64,000 bases of DNA from NCBI RefSeq assembly GCF_900115775.1, contig NZ_FOXS01000009.1, positions 29,764-93,763 on the forward strand, given 5' to 3'. Source of the stretch: Hymenobacter arizonensis (GTDB lineage Bacteria > Bacteroidota > Bacteroidia > Cytophagales > Hymenobacteraceae). A program made the translations under genes and the position numbers. Positions 17,991 through 27,021 of the stretch are shown here, piece by piece. How positions within the stretch are numbered: the first letter of the stretch is position 1; each line of letters opens with the position of its first letter. Below the pieces are notes generated by a model. It did no database searches. It worked only from the letters and a program-made list of their open reading frames with translations, and was not told the DNA's origin.

Positions 17991-18758
17991 TCAACGTCCC
18001 ATCCAGCCGCCGTCGACGGTGATGATGGTGCCGTGCACGTAGCGGGACGCTTCCGACGCTAAGAAAACGGTAATCCCCTTGAAATCGTCGGGCTCGCCCC
18101 AGCGGCCAGCCGGAATGCGCGCCAGAATGCTGCTGCTGCGGTCGGCGTCCTGGCGCAGGGCGGCCGTGTTGTCGGTGGCAATGTAGCCGGGCGCAATGGC
18201 GTTCACGTTCACGCCTTTGGCGGCCCACTCGTTGGCCAGGGCCTTTACCAGGCTGCCGATGGCGCCCTTGCTGGCCGCGTAGCCCGGCACCGTGATGCCG
18301 CCCTGAAACGTGAGCAGCGAGGCCGTGAAAATAATCTTGCCGTGGCCGCGCGCCACCATGCCTTTGCCCAGCTCCCGCGCCAGCAGGAAGGGCGCAGTGA
18401 GGTTGGTGTCGAGCACTTCGTCCCAGTAGGCGTCGGAGTGTTCGGCCGCGGGCTGGCGCCGGATGGTGCCGGCGTTGTTCACCAGGATGTCGATGACGGG
18501 CGCATCCTGCTGGAGCTGGGTCAGGAAATCGTAGACGGCGGCGCGCTGGCTCAGGTCGCACTGGTAGGCGCGGAACGCGCGGCCGGTGGCTTTTACGTCG
18601 CGCTCCACTTCGCTGCCCGCGAGCTCCAGCGAGGCCGATACGCCGATGATGTCGGCCCCCGCTTCGGCCAGCGCCACGGCCATGGCCCGGCCGATGCCCC
18701 GCTTGCAGCCGGTGACTAGGGCGGTTTTACCAGTCAGGTCGAACGACGAAATGCTCAT
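17991..18758 (-). CDS. kduD: 2-deoxy-D-gluconate 3-dehydrogenase / 2-dehydro-3-deoxy-D-gluconate 5-dehydrogenase
   Basis: A 255-residue classical SDR: NAD-binding TGCKRGIGRAMA (with Lys-Arg-Gly, typical of KduD), DILVNNAGTIRRQP, catalytic Ser/Tyr/Lys in FTASLLTFQGGITVPGYAAS followed by KGA, and the C-terminal GTIITVDGGWMGR. KduD reduces 2,5-diketo-3-deoxygluconate, formed from unsaturated uronates released by polysaccharide lyases, to 2-keto-3-deoxygluconate. The residues around NNAGTIRR and FQGGI..PGYAASKGA are characteristic. Its partner KduI is not in the window. It shares a strand and short gap with the IclR gene and diverges from susC. Confidence 0.85.
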   Translation of the reverse strand: MSISSFDLTGKTALVTGCKRGIGRAMAVALAEAGADIIGVSASLELAGSEVERDVKATGRAFRAYQCDLSQRAAVYDFLTQLQQDAPVIDILVNNAGTIRRQPAAEHSDAYWDEVLDTNLTAPFLLARELGKGMVARGHGKIIFTASLLTFQGGITVPGYAASKGAIGSLVKALANEWAAKGVNVNAIAPGYIATDNTAALRQDADRSSSILARIPAGRWGEPDDFKGITVFLASEASRYVHGTIITVDGGWMGR

Positions 18759-19144
18759 GATACTGTATCAATGTTGAATTGATTGCAATATTAGAGCAAT
18801 ATCGATGAAAACAAAAATGCCGCGGCTCACCTGGTCAATAGTTTTTAGCTACAGTGTGAAGCAAAAAATTTGTGGGAGCAACAGGCCCGACCGCGCACTT
18901 GCTACGGAGGGAGTTAAATTGTTGCGAAGTGGTCTTTTTATAACGCAAAAGCCTATTTTAGTGGCTTTTGATGTCGATTCAAATATTGCGAGCCTAAATT
19001 CCGCCTGACTTAAACTGGCATAATGATGAATAAAAAGTCTCAGTAATTTTTCCTTGTAAAAAAATCTTTGGGGAACAAAAATTAATTGTTACTATTGCAA
19101 TGTCAAATGACAATTTCATAATGACAAACTAAAACTCCCACCCG
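18759..19144. promoter_or_regulatory. Divergent kduD/susC regulatory region
   Basis: This 386-bp AT-rich spacer holds no convincing gene. TATTGCAAT occurs twice, once upstream of each divergent gene and in the same orientation relative to it: minus strand at 18790-18782 (23 nt before the kduD ATG) and plus strand at 19093-19101 (43 nt before the susC ATG). Its core ATTGCAAT is a perfect palindrome. They are candidate operators for the adjacent IclR protein. AATCTTTG at 19063-19070 is a one-mismatch -7 box only. Confidence 0.45.
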
Positions 19145-22100
19145 ATGAACAGTTCTCTTACCGGATTCTGGAAAGTTGGCTTACTTATCCTGAGCTTATT
19201 TTTCCCTTTTGCGCCCGCCTGGGCCCAAACCAAGCAGACGGTGGCGGGCACCGTGGTTGATGCCAGTAATCAGCCGCTGCCCGGCGTAACGGTGCTGGTG
19301 AAAAACACCACCAACGGGACGTCTACCGGCCCCGACGGCACCTTCACCCTGACGGTGGCCACCGACAACCCCATACTGGTGCTCTCCTACATCGGCTTCA
19401 AAAGCCAGGAGGTGCCGGTGAGTGGCCGCTCGCAACTCAACCTGAGTATGGTGGGCGACGAGCAGGCCCTGAAAGAGGTGGTCGTGGTGGGCTACGGCAC
19501 CCAGGAAAAGAAAGACCTCACGGGCGCCATCACCACCGTATCGGGCCAGGACGTGGCCCGGGTGCCGGTGTCGGGCTTCGACCAGGCCCTGCAGGGGCAG
19601 GTGGCCGGCCTGCAGATTTCGAGCTCTTCGGGCTCGCCGGGCGGCAACACCAGCATCCTGATTCGGGGCGTGGGCTCCGTGACGGGCGGCAACGAGCCCC
19701 TGTTTGTCATCGACGGCTTCCCGGTATCGGGCGCCGGGGGCGGCAACCCACTCAACACCATCAACCCCAACGACATTGAAAGCATCGACGTGCTCAAAGA
19801 CGCCTCGGCCACGGCCATCTACGGCTCGCGCGGCTCCAACGGTGTCATCATCGTCACCACCAAGCGCGGCAAGGCGGGCAAGTCCCAGATTGGCCTCGAC
19901 GTGTACGCCGGCTATCAGGAAATCTCCAAGAAGCTGGAGATGATGAATGCGCAGGAGTTTGCGCTGTTCACCATCGACGCCCGCAACAACGGCTACCTCG
20001 ACAACACGCCAAGCACGCCCACGTTCACGCCCCGCATCACGGACCCGAACAGCGTGCGGCCCACCAACTTCCGCATTCCCACGTCGTTGCTCGACCCGGC
20101 CTCGCTGGGTGAGGGCACGGACTGGCAGGACGCTATTTTCCGCAAGGCCCGGATTCAGAGCTACCAAGTGTCGGCCTCTGGCGGCGGCGACAACGTGCGC
20201 TTTGGCGTGTCGGCCGGCTATTTCGACCAGCAGGGCATCGTTCTCAACACGGGCCTGCAGCGCTACAGCGTACGGGCCAACGTGGACGCCGACGTGGCCA
20301 AGCGCCTGCGGGTGGGCGTGAGCCTGCTGCCGAGCTACACCCGCCAGCAAGACCTGCCTTATACGGGCCACTACGGCTCGTTCGGGGTCATTCAGGCGGC
20401 GCTGGCCCAGCCGCCAAACGTGCCCGTGTACAACCCCGACGGCTCGTACGGCACCAGCGTGCCGGCGCCCGATGCGCAGTCAGTATCGGTGCAGAGCGCA
20501 GTGAAGATTGCCAACGAATACAAAAACCCCTCGACGCAGTTTCGCCTGCTGGGCAACACCTACGCCGAGTACGCCCTGCTGCCGGAGCTCAAGTTCCGCA
20601 CCACCCTCGGGGCCGACCTGAACTTCTTCCGCAGCCAAATCTGGATACCTTCGACGCTGAACACCGCCGCCGCTACTGGTCCGGCCCTGGCAGTGGCGCG
20701 GCGGGCAGAAAGCATCAGCTGGCTGAACGAGAACACGCTGAACTACCAGCGCACCTTCGGCCAGCATGCTGTCAACGTGGTGGGCGGCTTCACGGCGCAG
20801 CAGGAAATGAGCGACGCCATTGCCATAACGGCCAATAACTTCCCCGACGACCTGGTGCCCAACATCAACGGCGGCATCGTGGTCGGCGGAGCCAATCAGG
20901 GCGGGAACGACCCAGCCGGCAGATTTCAGGACTACACCATCCTCTCACTGCTGGCCCGGGCCAACTACGTGTTCATGGACCGGTACCTGCTCACGGCCAC
21001 CATCCGGCGCGACGGCTCGTCGCGCTTCGGCGACAACAACAAGTGGGGCACGTTCCCGTCGGCCTCGCTGGGCTGGCGCGTGTCGGAGGAAGCGTTTCTC
21101 AAACAGCAGAACGTAATCAACGACCTGAAGCTGCGGGCCAGCTACGGCCTGACGGGCAACAACGCCATCGGCAACTACCGCGCCATCGGGCAGCTGGGCA
21201 ACAGCAACTACATCGTGGGCGATGCCCTAACGCCGGGGCTGGTGCGCAGCTCGTTCTCGAACCCCAACCTGGGCTGGGAAACTATGAAGCAGCTGGACCT
21301 GGGCCTGGACCTAGCCGTGCTCAACAGCCGCGTCATCTTCACGGCCGACGTGTACGACAAGCGCAACTCCAACATGCTGTTCAATATTCAGGTACCCGGC
21401 GCCACGGGCCTCACCAACGCCGTGGTGAACCTTGGCGAGGTGCAGAACCGGGGCCTGGAAATGGCCCTGACCACCCGCAACTTCGTGGGCGACTTCAAGT
21501 GGACGACCAACGCCAACATCACCTTCAACCGCAACAAGGTGCTGGCCCTGAGCACCGACGCGGAGCGGATTTTCGCCTCGGCCAACGGGCAGACGGCCAA
21601 CAGCAACGTGACCATGGTGGGCCAGCCGATTGGCGTGTTCTTTGGCCGGCGCCAGCTGGGCATTTTCCAGACCGACGCGGAAGCTACCGAATACGGCGCC
21701 CAGCCCCTGGCCCGCGCCGGCGACGTGAAGTGGAAAGACTCGGACGGCAACCGCGTCATCAACGACAACGACCGCGAAGTGATTGGCAACCCCCACCCCA
21801 AGTACTTCTTCGGCTTCAACAACACCTTTGCCTACAAGGCCTTCAGCCTCGACATTATGACCAACGGCATGGTGGGCTTCGACGTGTACAACGGCACGTT
21901 CATGCTCAACAACTCCGGGGTGCAGAACAACACGAAGTACGTGTACGACAACCGCTGGATTTCGGCCTCGCAGCCCGGCGACGGACGCTTCGGGCGCAGC
22001 ATCCGCGGCGGCCGCAACAACAACGCGCAGTACAGCTCGCAGTACATCTTCGACGGCTCCTACCTGCGCATTCGCACCGTTACGCTGGCTTACACGCTGC

Positions 22101-22300
22101 CCGCTGAGTTCAGCCGCAGCATTGGCTTGCAGGGCGCCCGGGTGTTCGCCACCGGCGCCAACCTGCTCACCTTCACCAACTACCCGGGCTATGACCCGGA
22201 GGCGAGCACGGCTGGCGACAACCTGCTGGCCCCGCGCTCCGACTTCGGCAGCTACCCCATTGCGCGCTCCTACACCGCGGGCGTGAGCGTTTCTTTCTAA
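19145..22300 (+). CDS. SusC/RagA-family TonB-linked outer-membrane transporter
   Basis: A 1051-residue protein with signal peptide (ending FPFAPAWAQ). Order: carboxypeptidase-D-like regulatory domain (about 30-110, VAGTVVDASNQPLPGVTVLV), a TonB-box-like stretch EVVVVGYGTQEKKDLTGAIT, plug domain (about 125-235, with ILIRGVGSVTGGNEPLFVID and DASATAIYGSRGSNGVIIVT), and a 22-strand barrel ending in Phe (YTAGVSVSF). SusC proteins form the channel under a SusD lid and import oligosaccharides with TonB energy. Length is usual. It opens the rightward run, 19 bp before susD. No FecR/sigma or hybrid two-component regulator lies nearby, so control probably falls to IclR. Confidence 0.96.
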   Translation: MNSSLTGFWKVGLLILSLFFPFAPAWAQTKQTVAGTVVDASNQPLPGVTVLVKNTTNGTSTGPDGTFTLTVATDNPILVLSYIGFKSQEVPVSGRSQLNLSMVGDEQALKEVVVVGYGTQEKKDLTGAITTVSGQDVARVPVSGFDQALQGQVAGLQISSSSGSPGGNTSILIRGVGSVTGGNEPLFVIDGFPVSGAGGGNPLNTINPNDIESIDVLKDASATAIYGSRGSNGVIIVTTKRGKAGKSQIGLDVYAGYQEISKKLEMMNAQEFALFTIDARNNGYLDNTPSTPTFTPRITDPNSVRPTNFRIPTSLLDPASLGEGTDWQDAIFRKARIQSYQVSASGGGDNVRFGVSAGYFDQQGIVLNTGLQRYSVRANVDADVAKRLRVGVSLLPSYTRQQDLPYTGHYGSFGVIQAALAQPPNVPVYNPDGSYGTSVPAPDAQSVSVQSAVKIANEYKNPSTQFRLLGNTYAEYALLPELKFRTTLGADLNFFRSQIWIPSTLNTAAATGPALAVARRAESISWLNENTLNYQRTFGQHAVNVVGGFTAQQEMSDAIAITANNFPDDLVPNINGGIVVGGANQGGNDPAGRFQDYTILSLLARANYVFMDRYLLTATIRRDGSSRFGDNNKWGTFPSASLGWRVSEEAFLKQQNVINDLKLRASYGLTGNNAIGNYRAIGQLGNSNYIVGDALTPGLVRSSFSNPNLGWETMKQLDLGLDLAVLNSRVIFTADVYDKRNSNMLFNIQVPGATGLTNAVVNLGEVQNRGLEMALTTRNFVGDFKWTTNANITFNRNKVLALSTDAERIFASANGQTANSNVTMVGQPIGVFFGRRQLGIFQTDAEATEYGAQPLARAGDVKWKDSDGNRVINDNDREVIGNPHPKYFFGFNNTFAYKAFSLDIMTNGMVGFDVYNGTFMLNNSGVQNNTKYVYDNRWISASQPGDGRFGRSIRGGRNNNAQYSSQYIFDGSYLRIRTVTLAYTLPAEFSRSIGLQGARVFATGANLLTFTNYPGYDPEASTAGDNLLAPRSDFGSYPIARSYTAGVSVSF

Positions 22301-22319
22301 ATCCCACCCGCAACTCGTC

Positions 22320-23756
22320 ATGAAAAAGAACCTGATATGCCTCGCGCTGCTGTCGCTTGGGCTGAGCTCGTGCAAAGATTTTCTCACGGTGGTGCCGGAA
22401 ACCGAACGCACCACGGCCAATTTCTACAAGACGGCCGCCGACTTCAACACCGCTGTGGTGGGCACCTACTCCACCTTCAAGCACCCGGGGCTCTACGGCA
22501 ACGGCGCGGGCGCCCTTATCTGGCTGGGCGAAGTCTCGACCGATAACACCGACTACGGCTTTCCGCGTACCGTGGCCTCGGCCGGCGCCTTCGAAATTGA
22601 GGATCTGAACTTCTCGTTGGCGAACATTTACTTCCGCGACGCCTGGCTGGGGCACTACCAGGGCATTGGCCGGGCCAACGGCATTCTTGACCAACTGCCG
22701 GACGTGAGCTTCGATGCGACCCTCAAAAACCAGTACGAAGGCGAAGCCCGCTTCCTGCGGGCCATGTACTACTTCAACCTGGTGCGCCTGTTCGGGCCCG
22801 TGCAGCTGATTACCACCCAAGTCAACGACCCTTATGGAACGGCCAACGTCGGCCGCGCGCCGGTTGGCGAGGTGTATGCACTCATCGAAAACGACCTGAA
22901 AGCTGCGGAAGGCCAGCTGCCGGCCACCATCACGGCCGCCAACGCGGGCCGGGCCTCGCGGTGGGCGGCTAAAGCCCTGCTGGGCAAGGTGTACCTCACC
23001 CAGAAAAAGTACGACCTGGCCAGCGCCAAGCTCAAGGAGATTGTGGACGCCAACGTGCACAGCCTGATGCCGAACTACGCCGATGCCTTTTCGTTGGCGA
23101 CGTCGTTTGCCAACAACCGCGAGGTGATGCTGGCCGTGCAGTACAAAGGCGGCCAGATTGGCCAGGGCGGTAGCTTCTACTCGCAGTGGACGCCGTTTTC
23201 GGCCCTCTCGCCGGACTTTGGCGTGACGGGCGGGGCCGGCGACGGCCTGAACCGCCCCACCCCCAACCTGATTGCCGCGTACGCCACCGGCGACGCCCGC
23301 CGGGCGGCGTCCATTGCCTTGTCGTACACCAGCACCACGGGCGTGGTCGTGAACGAGCCCTACCCCGTCAAGTTCCGCCAAACCGGCATCATCCGGGGCG
23401 AGTCGGACGTGGACTTCCCTGTGCTGCGCTACGCCGACGTGCTGCTCATGTACGCCGAAGCGCTCAACGAGCTGGGCCAGCCCGCCGCCGCCCCCCTCAA
23501 CCTGGTGCGGACCCGCGCCCGCCTGGCCAACACCACGGCTGCCACGCAGCCGGCCCTACGCCTGGCCCTGGAGCAGGAGCGCCGCGTGGAGCTGGCCTTC
23601 GAAAGCCAGCGCTGGTTCGACCTGGTGCGCACCAACCGCTTTGAGGACGTGATGAGGGCCCATGGCAAGCCCGTGCAGCCGTTTCAAGTGCTGTACCCCC
23701 TTCCCCAGCGCGAAACCGATTTGAACAAGAATTTGGCGCAGAACCCGGGCTACTAA
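22320..23756 (+). CDS. SusD/RagB-family glycan-binding lipoprotein
   Basis: A 478-residue lipoprotein (MKKNLICLALLSLGLSSC lipobox, then KDFLTVVPE, the usual SusD opening). It shows TPR-like repeats (YEGEARFLRAMYYFNLVRLF, AAKALLGKVYLTQKKYDLA) and the C-terminal SusD signature (VDFPVLRYADVLLMYAEALN, RRVELAFESQRWFDLVRTNR) ending in LNKNLAQNPGY. SusD forms the hinged lid over SusC and sets ligand preference. It follows susC by 19 bp in the same operon. Confidence 0.95.
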   Translation: MKKNLICLALLSLGLSSCKDFLTVVPETERTTANFYKTAADFNTAVVGTYSTFKHPGLYGNGAGALIWLGEVSTDNTDYGFPRTVASAGAFEIEDLNFSLANIYFRDAWLGHYQGIGRANGILDQLPDVSFDATLKNQYEGEARFLRAMYYFNLVRLFGPVQLITTQVNDPYGTANVGRAPVGEVYALIENDLKAAEGQLPATITAANAGRASRWAAKALLGKVYLTQKKYDLASAKLKEIVDANVHSLMPNYADAFSLATSFANNREVMLAVQYKGGQIGQGGSFYSQWTPFSALSPDFGVTGGAGDGLNRPTPNLIAAYATGDARRAASIALSYTSTTGVVVNEPYPVKFRQTGIIRGESDVDFPVLRYADVLLMYAEALNELGQPAAAPLNLVRTRARLANTTAATQPALRLALEQERRVELAFESQRWFDLVRTNRFEDVMRAHGKPVQPFQVLYPLPQRETDLNKNLAQNPGY

Positions 23757-23813
23757 GCCGCTCGTGCTGCGCGACTATTCCCTACCGACCGTCTTTCCTT
23801 CGCTTCGCTACTC

Positions 23814-25133
23814 ATGATACTCAACCACGTAAAAGGGCTTATTCTGGCGGGGCTGGCGGTGGCCGCCCCCGCGCTGGGTCAGCCGGTCGCCCCGGGGGTT
23901 TTCCCGGCCTTCACGGGGGCGGCCACGGTACCGGTGGTCAAAGTGAGCACCGGCCGGGTGATTCACCGCTTCTTCGACACCTCGCCGATGAGCCCTTCCG
24001 GGCGTTACCTGGCGTTGTTCCGCTTTCCGGAAGAAACCCGCGCGCCCAAGCCGGGCGAGGTGGGCGAAGTGGTGCTGGTGGACCGGCAAACGGGCAAGGA
24101 GCGGGTGGTGGCCCAGTCCCGGGGCTGGGAAATGCAAATGGGGGCCAACGTGCAGTGGGGCGCCACCGACCAGGACCTGTACTTCAACGACGTGGACCCG
24201 GCCACCTGGCAGGCCTTCGCCGTGCGCCTCAACCCCCTCACGGGCAAGTCGCGCCGGATGGGCGGCACGGTGTTCATGGTGTCTAACGACGGGAAGTACC
24301 TGGCCTCGTACAATCTGGTTTCCTCGCGCTATGCCCAGGTGGGCTACGGTGTGGTGCTGCCCGACGCGAATACGCCCCACAACTACGGCCCGGTGGCCAC
24401 CGACGGCCTCGACGTGACCAGCACGGCCACGGGCGTGCGCAAACGCATCGTGAGCATCCGCGACATCTACGAAAAGTCGGTTCCCAGCCTGGCCATTCCC
24501 AACCCCAACGACTTCGAGTACTACTGCTTCCAGGTGAAATGGAACCCGCAGGGCACGCGGCTGCTCACCACCATTCAGTGGGCGCCCAAGGGCGGCGGGC
24601 CGCGCCAACGCGCGGTGATTACGATGCGGCCCGACGGCTCGGACCTGCGCACGGCCATCACGCCCGCGCAGTGGGGCAAGGGCGGGCACCACATCAACTG
24701 GACGCCCGACGGAGAGCGCCTCTCCATGAACCTGAACGTGGACGGCCAGCCAGGCCTGGAAATCATCACCGTCCGCTACGACGGCACCGATTTAAAAACC
24801 GTGTTTACGCCCGGCTCCGGCCACCCTTCCTTTAGTCCCGTCGGCCCGCCGCTGATGGTGACCGACGCCTACCCCGGCGAGCTGGGCTACACCGACGGCA
24901 CGGTGCCCATCCGGCTGCTGAACGTGGCCTCGGGGCAGGAAGAAGCCATCGCTAAGATTTACGTCTCCAACGCGGACGGCGAGCTGCGCATCGACCCCCA
25001 CCCGGCCTGGGACCGCACCGGCCGCTACGTCATCTTCAACGGCTTCGAAGGCAATACCCGCGGCGTGTATCTGGCCGATTTGGCCGGTAAGCTCATTACT
25101 CCACCCAAGAAAAAAGCTGTAACCAATCAGTAG
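23814..25133 (+). CDS. TolB/oligogalacturonate-lyase-like (PL22-type) beta-propeller, secreted
   Basis: A 439-residue protein with a signal peptide (ending AAPALGQ). It has repeated propeller blades: MSPSGRYLALFRFPEE, VQWGATDQDLYFND, VSNDGKYLASYN, VKWNPQGTRLLTTI, HHINWTPDGERLSMNL and HPAWDRTGRYVIFNGFEG. Blade order and the conserved HHINWTPDG and GHPSFSP segments resemble oligogalacturonate lyases of family PL22, which need a Mn2+-binding His cluster, but general TolB/WD-like repeats look similar. It sits directly after susD, the normal place for a surface or periplasmic enzyme. Treated here as propeller with possible lyase function. Confidence 0.6.
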   Translation: MILNHVKGLILAGLAVAAPALGQPVAPGVFPAFTGAATVPVVKVSTGRVIHRFFDTSPMSPSGRYLALFRFPEETRAPKPGEVGEVVLVDRQTGKERVVAQSRGWEMQMGANVQWGATDQDLYFNDVDPATWQAFAVRLNPLTGKSRRMGGTVFMVSNDGKYLASYNLVSSRYAQVGYGVVLPDANTPHNYGPVATDGLDVTSTATGVRKRIVSIRDIYEKSVPSLAIPNPNDFEYYCFQVKWNPQGTRLLTTIQWAPKGGGPRQRAVITMRPDGSDLRTAITPAQWGKGGHHINWTPDGERLSMNLNVDGQPGLEIITVRYDGTDLKTVFTPGSGHPSFSPVGPPLMVTDAYPGELGYTDGTVPIRLLNVASGQEEAIAKIYVSNADGELRIDPHPAWDRTGRYVIFNGFEGNTRGVYLADLAGKLITPPKKKAVTNQ

Positions 25134-25178
25134 TCCGCACGCCGCCGACTCTGCTAAAAAACCCTTTTAAAACCTTTT

Positions 25179-25352
25179 TTCTGCTGCTTATCGGCCGTCC
25201 GCTTGCCGGAGCACCTCTACCGCATCAGTACTTCGTTTGCTGCAACACCGAAGTGTTGTCCCCGGCGGCGGCGCACGTGAGTGGTGGGATACAAACCGCG
25301 CTGCCCCCGCGTGGTGGAGGTGCTCGACAAGCGCACGGCCGATAAGGCAGAA
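25179..25352. repeat. Long imperfect inverted repeat (possible MITE-like element or attenuator)
   Basis: Left arm 25179-25221 pairs with right arm 25313-25352 with few mismatches and short gaps (core CTTATCGGCCGT against ACGGCCGATAAG). The 91-nt centre contains a perfect CAACAC-CGAA-GTGTTG hairpin at 25243-25258. It fills most of the 270-bp gap between the propeller gene and the GH39-like gene. No transposase or clear target duplication is visible. Confidence 0.6.
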
Positions 25353-25403
25353 CGTCTTCCTCCGCAGATTCGCCGCTTGCTGGCTTCTCAACTATTCAGC
25401 TCC

Positions 25404-26954
25404 ATGAAAAACACCCTGCTCCACCTGTGCTGGCTGCTGGCCGCCCTGCCCACCCTGGGCGGCTCGACTGCGCTGGCGCAGAAGCTTGACGCCGGCCCCG
25501 ACCGGGTCAGCACCGACCTGGCGGTGGCAATGCCCCGCCTGGGCACCGTGAAGCCGCGCAGCACAGCCGAAATCGGGGCCTCGAACTGGCTGATTGGCTG
25601 CGAAACCCTGGACCGCGACTTCGCCGACTACGACCAGTACAAGACCTACATTGCCCCGCTGGGCATCAAGCGCCTGCGCATGCAGGCCGGCTGGAACAAG
25701 ACCGAGAAGGTCAAGGGCAAGTACGATTGGAAGTGGCTGGACAACATCATCAACGACGCTCACAAGCGCGGCCTGCAGCCCTGGCTGCAGCTTTCCTACG
25801 GCAACCAGAACTACCCCGGCGGGGGCGGCGCTAACCTTGGAGCCGGCATGCCCACCTCCCCGGAGGCGCTGGCTGCCTGGGACCGGTGGGTGGAGGCCCT
25901 GGTGAAGCGCTACAAGGGCAAGGTAACGGACTGGGAAATCTGGAACGAACCCAACTTCGCCGATAACCTCGACAACACCCCCGAGCGCACCGCTGCCCTG
26001 CACGTGCGCACCATCGACATTGTGAAGCGCGTGCAGCCCGAAGCCCGGATTTCGGGCCTGGCCCTGGGCCACATGGACCTGCCCTACGCCGAGGCGTTCT
26101 TCAAGGCCCTGGCCGACCAGGACCGCCTGAAGCTGCTCGACAACATTACCTACCACGACTACACCTACAACCCCGACTCGCACTACCCCAAGGTGCTGGC
26201 ACTGCGGGCCAGCCTGCACAAGTACGCGCCGGGCATGCGCCTGCGCCAGGGCGAAAACGGCGCCCCCTCGGGCGGAGGCTACGGCCGCGGCGCCCTGGCC
26301 GAGCATGACTGGACCGAGCTCACGCAAGCCAAGTGGGACACCCGCCGCATGCTCGGCGACCTGGGCCACGACGTCGAAACGAGCATTTTTGGTATCATCG
26401 AAATGGCGTACACCAACGGCCCCATCAACCGCATGAACTACAAGGGCATCATCAAGTCGGACTCGAGCAAAAAGGCGCTGGGACCGAAAATGGCCTACTA
26501 CGCCATCCAGAACGTCACGTCCATCTTCGATAACTCCCTGCAGCGCATTGAGCAGCTGGAAGGCAAGCACAACGCGGCCATCGTGCCCACCAACCCCGAC
26601 GCGGTGGTGTACACCAAGGGCACCGACCGCAACCTGGCCGTGTACGGCTACCGCCACGTCACCACCAAAAAGCAGCTCTACACGATTTGGGCCAACGACC
26701 ACGTCCCGGCCGAATCCAACAAGACCCGCAACCTGACCTTCACCTTCGCCAACGCCGACATCGACCAGCCGGTGTACGTGGACATCGTCAGCGGCCGGGT
26801 GTACGAGATACCGGCCACGCAGTGGAAAAAGGTAGGCAACATCTACACCTTCACCGACATTCCGGTCTACGACGCGCCCATCCTCATTGCGGACAAAAGC
26901 CTGATTAAGATTCAGCCCCTGAGCACTGCGCGCGCGGCCAACCCCACTCCCTGA
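25404..26954 (+). CDS. GH39-like (clan GH-A) glycoside hydrolase, secreted
   Basis: A 516-residue protein starting at the ATG at 25404, where a signal peptide begins (MKNTLLHLCWLLAALPTLGG, ending TALAQ); upstream in-frame codons overlap the inverted repeat. (beta/alpha)8 barrel features: IKRLRMQAGWNKTEKVKGKY, WLDNIINDAHKRGLQPWLQL, acid/base Glu in VTDWEIWNEPNFAD, ITYHDYTYNPD and nucleophile Glu in MRLRQGENGAPSGGG. This spacing fits GH39 (beta-xylosidase, iduronidase) or related GH-A families. A C-terminal beta domain follows residue about 420. Iduronidase-like activity would fit the uronate genes downstream, but that is speculation. Confidence 0.72.
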   Translation: MKNTLLHLCWLLAALPTLGGSTALAQKLDAGPDRVSTDLAVAMPRLGTVKPRSTAEIGASNWLIGCETLDRDFADYDQYKTYIAPLGIKRLRMQAGWNKTEKVKGKYDWKWLDNIINDAHKRGLQPWLQLSYGNQNYPGGGGANLGAGMPTSPEALAAWDRWVEALVKRYKGKVTDWEIWNEPNFADNLDNTPERTAALHVRTIDIVKRVQPEARISGLALGHMDLPYAEAFFKALADQDRLKLLDNITYHDYTYNPDSHYPKVLALRASLHKYAPGMRLRQGENGAPSGGGYGRGALAEHDWTELTQAKWDTRRMLGDLGHDVETSIFGIIEMAYTNGPINRMNYKGIIKSDSSKKALGPKMAYYAIQNVTSIFDNSLQRIEQLEGKHNAAIVPTNPDAVVYTKGTDRNLAVYGYRHVTTKKQLYTIWANDHVPAESNKTRNLTFTFANADIDQPVYVDIVSGRVYEIPATQWKKVGNIYTFTDIPVYDAPILIADKSLIKIQPLSTARAANPTP

Positions 26955-27021
26955 CGCTAGGCGGCATTTGCTCCGCCCCCTGACCCGCTCCTTCCCCACC
27001 CTTCCCTCATCCCACCCGCCC

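Noticed and set aside
18805..19008. A 67-codon plus-strand frame in the kduD/susC spacer
   Set aside because: AT-rich with random composition, inside the regulatory region and without homology.
19063..19070. AATCTTTG as the susC -7 promoter box
   Set aside because: One mismatch to TAnnTTTG and no TTG box at the proper distance, so it was not called as a promoter.
25281..25403. A 41-codon N-terminal extension of the GH39-like gene
   Set aside because: It overlaps the long inverted repeat, and a normal signal peptide begins at the ATG at 25404.
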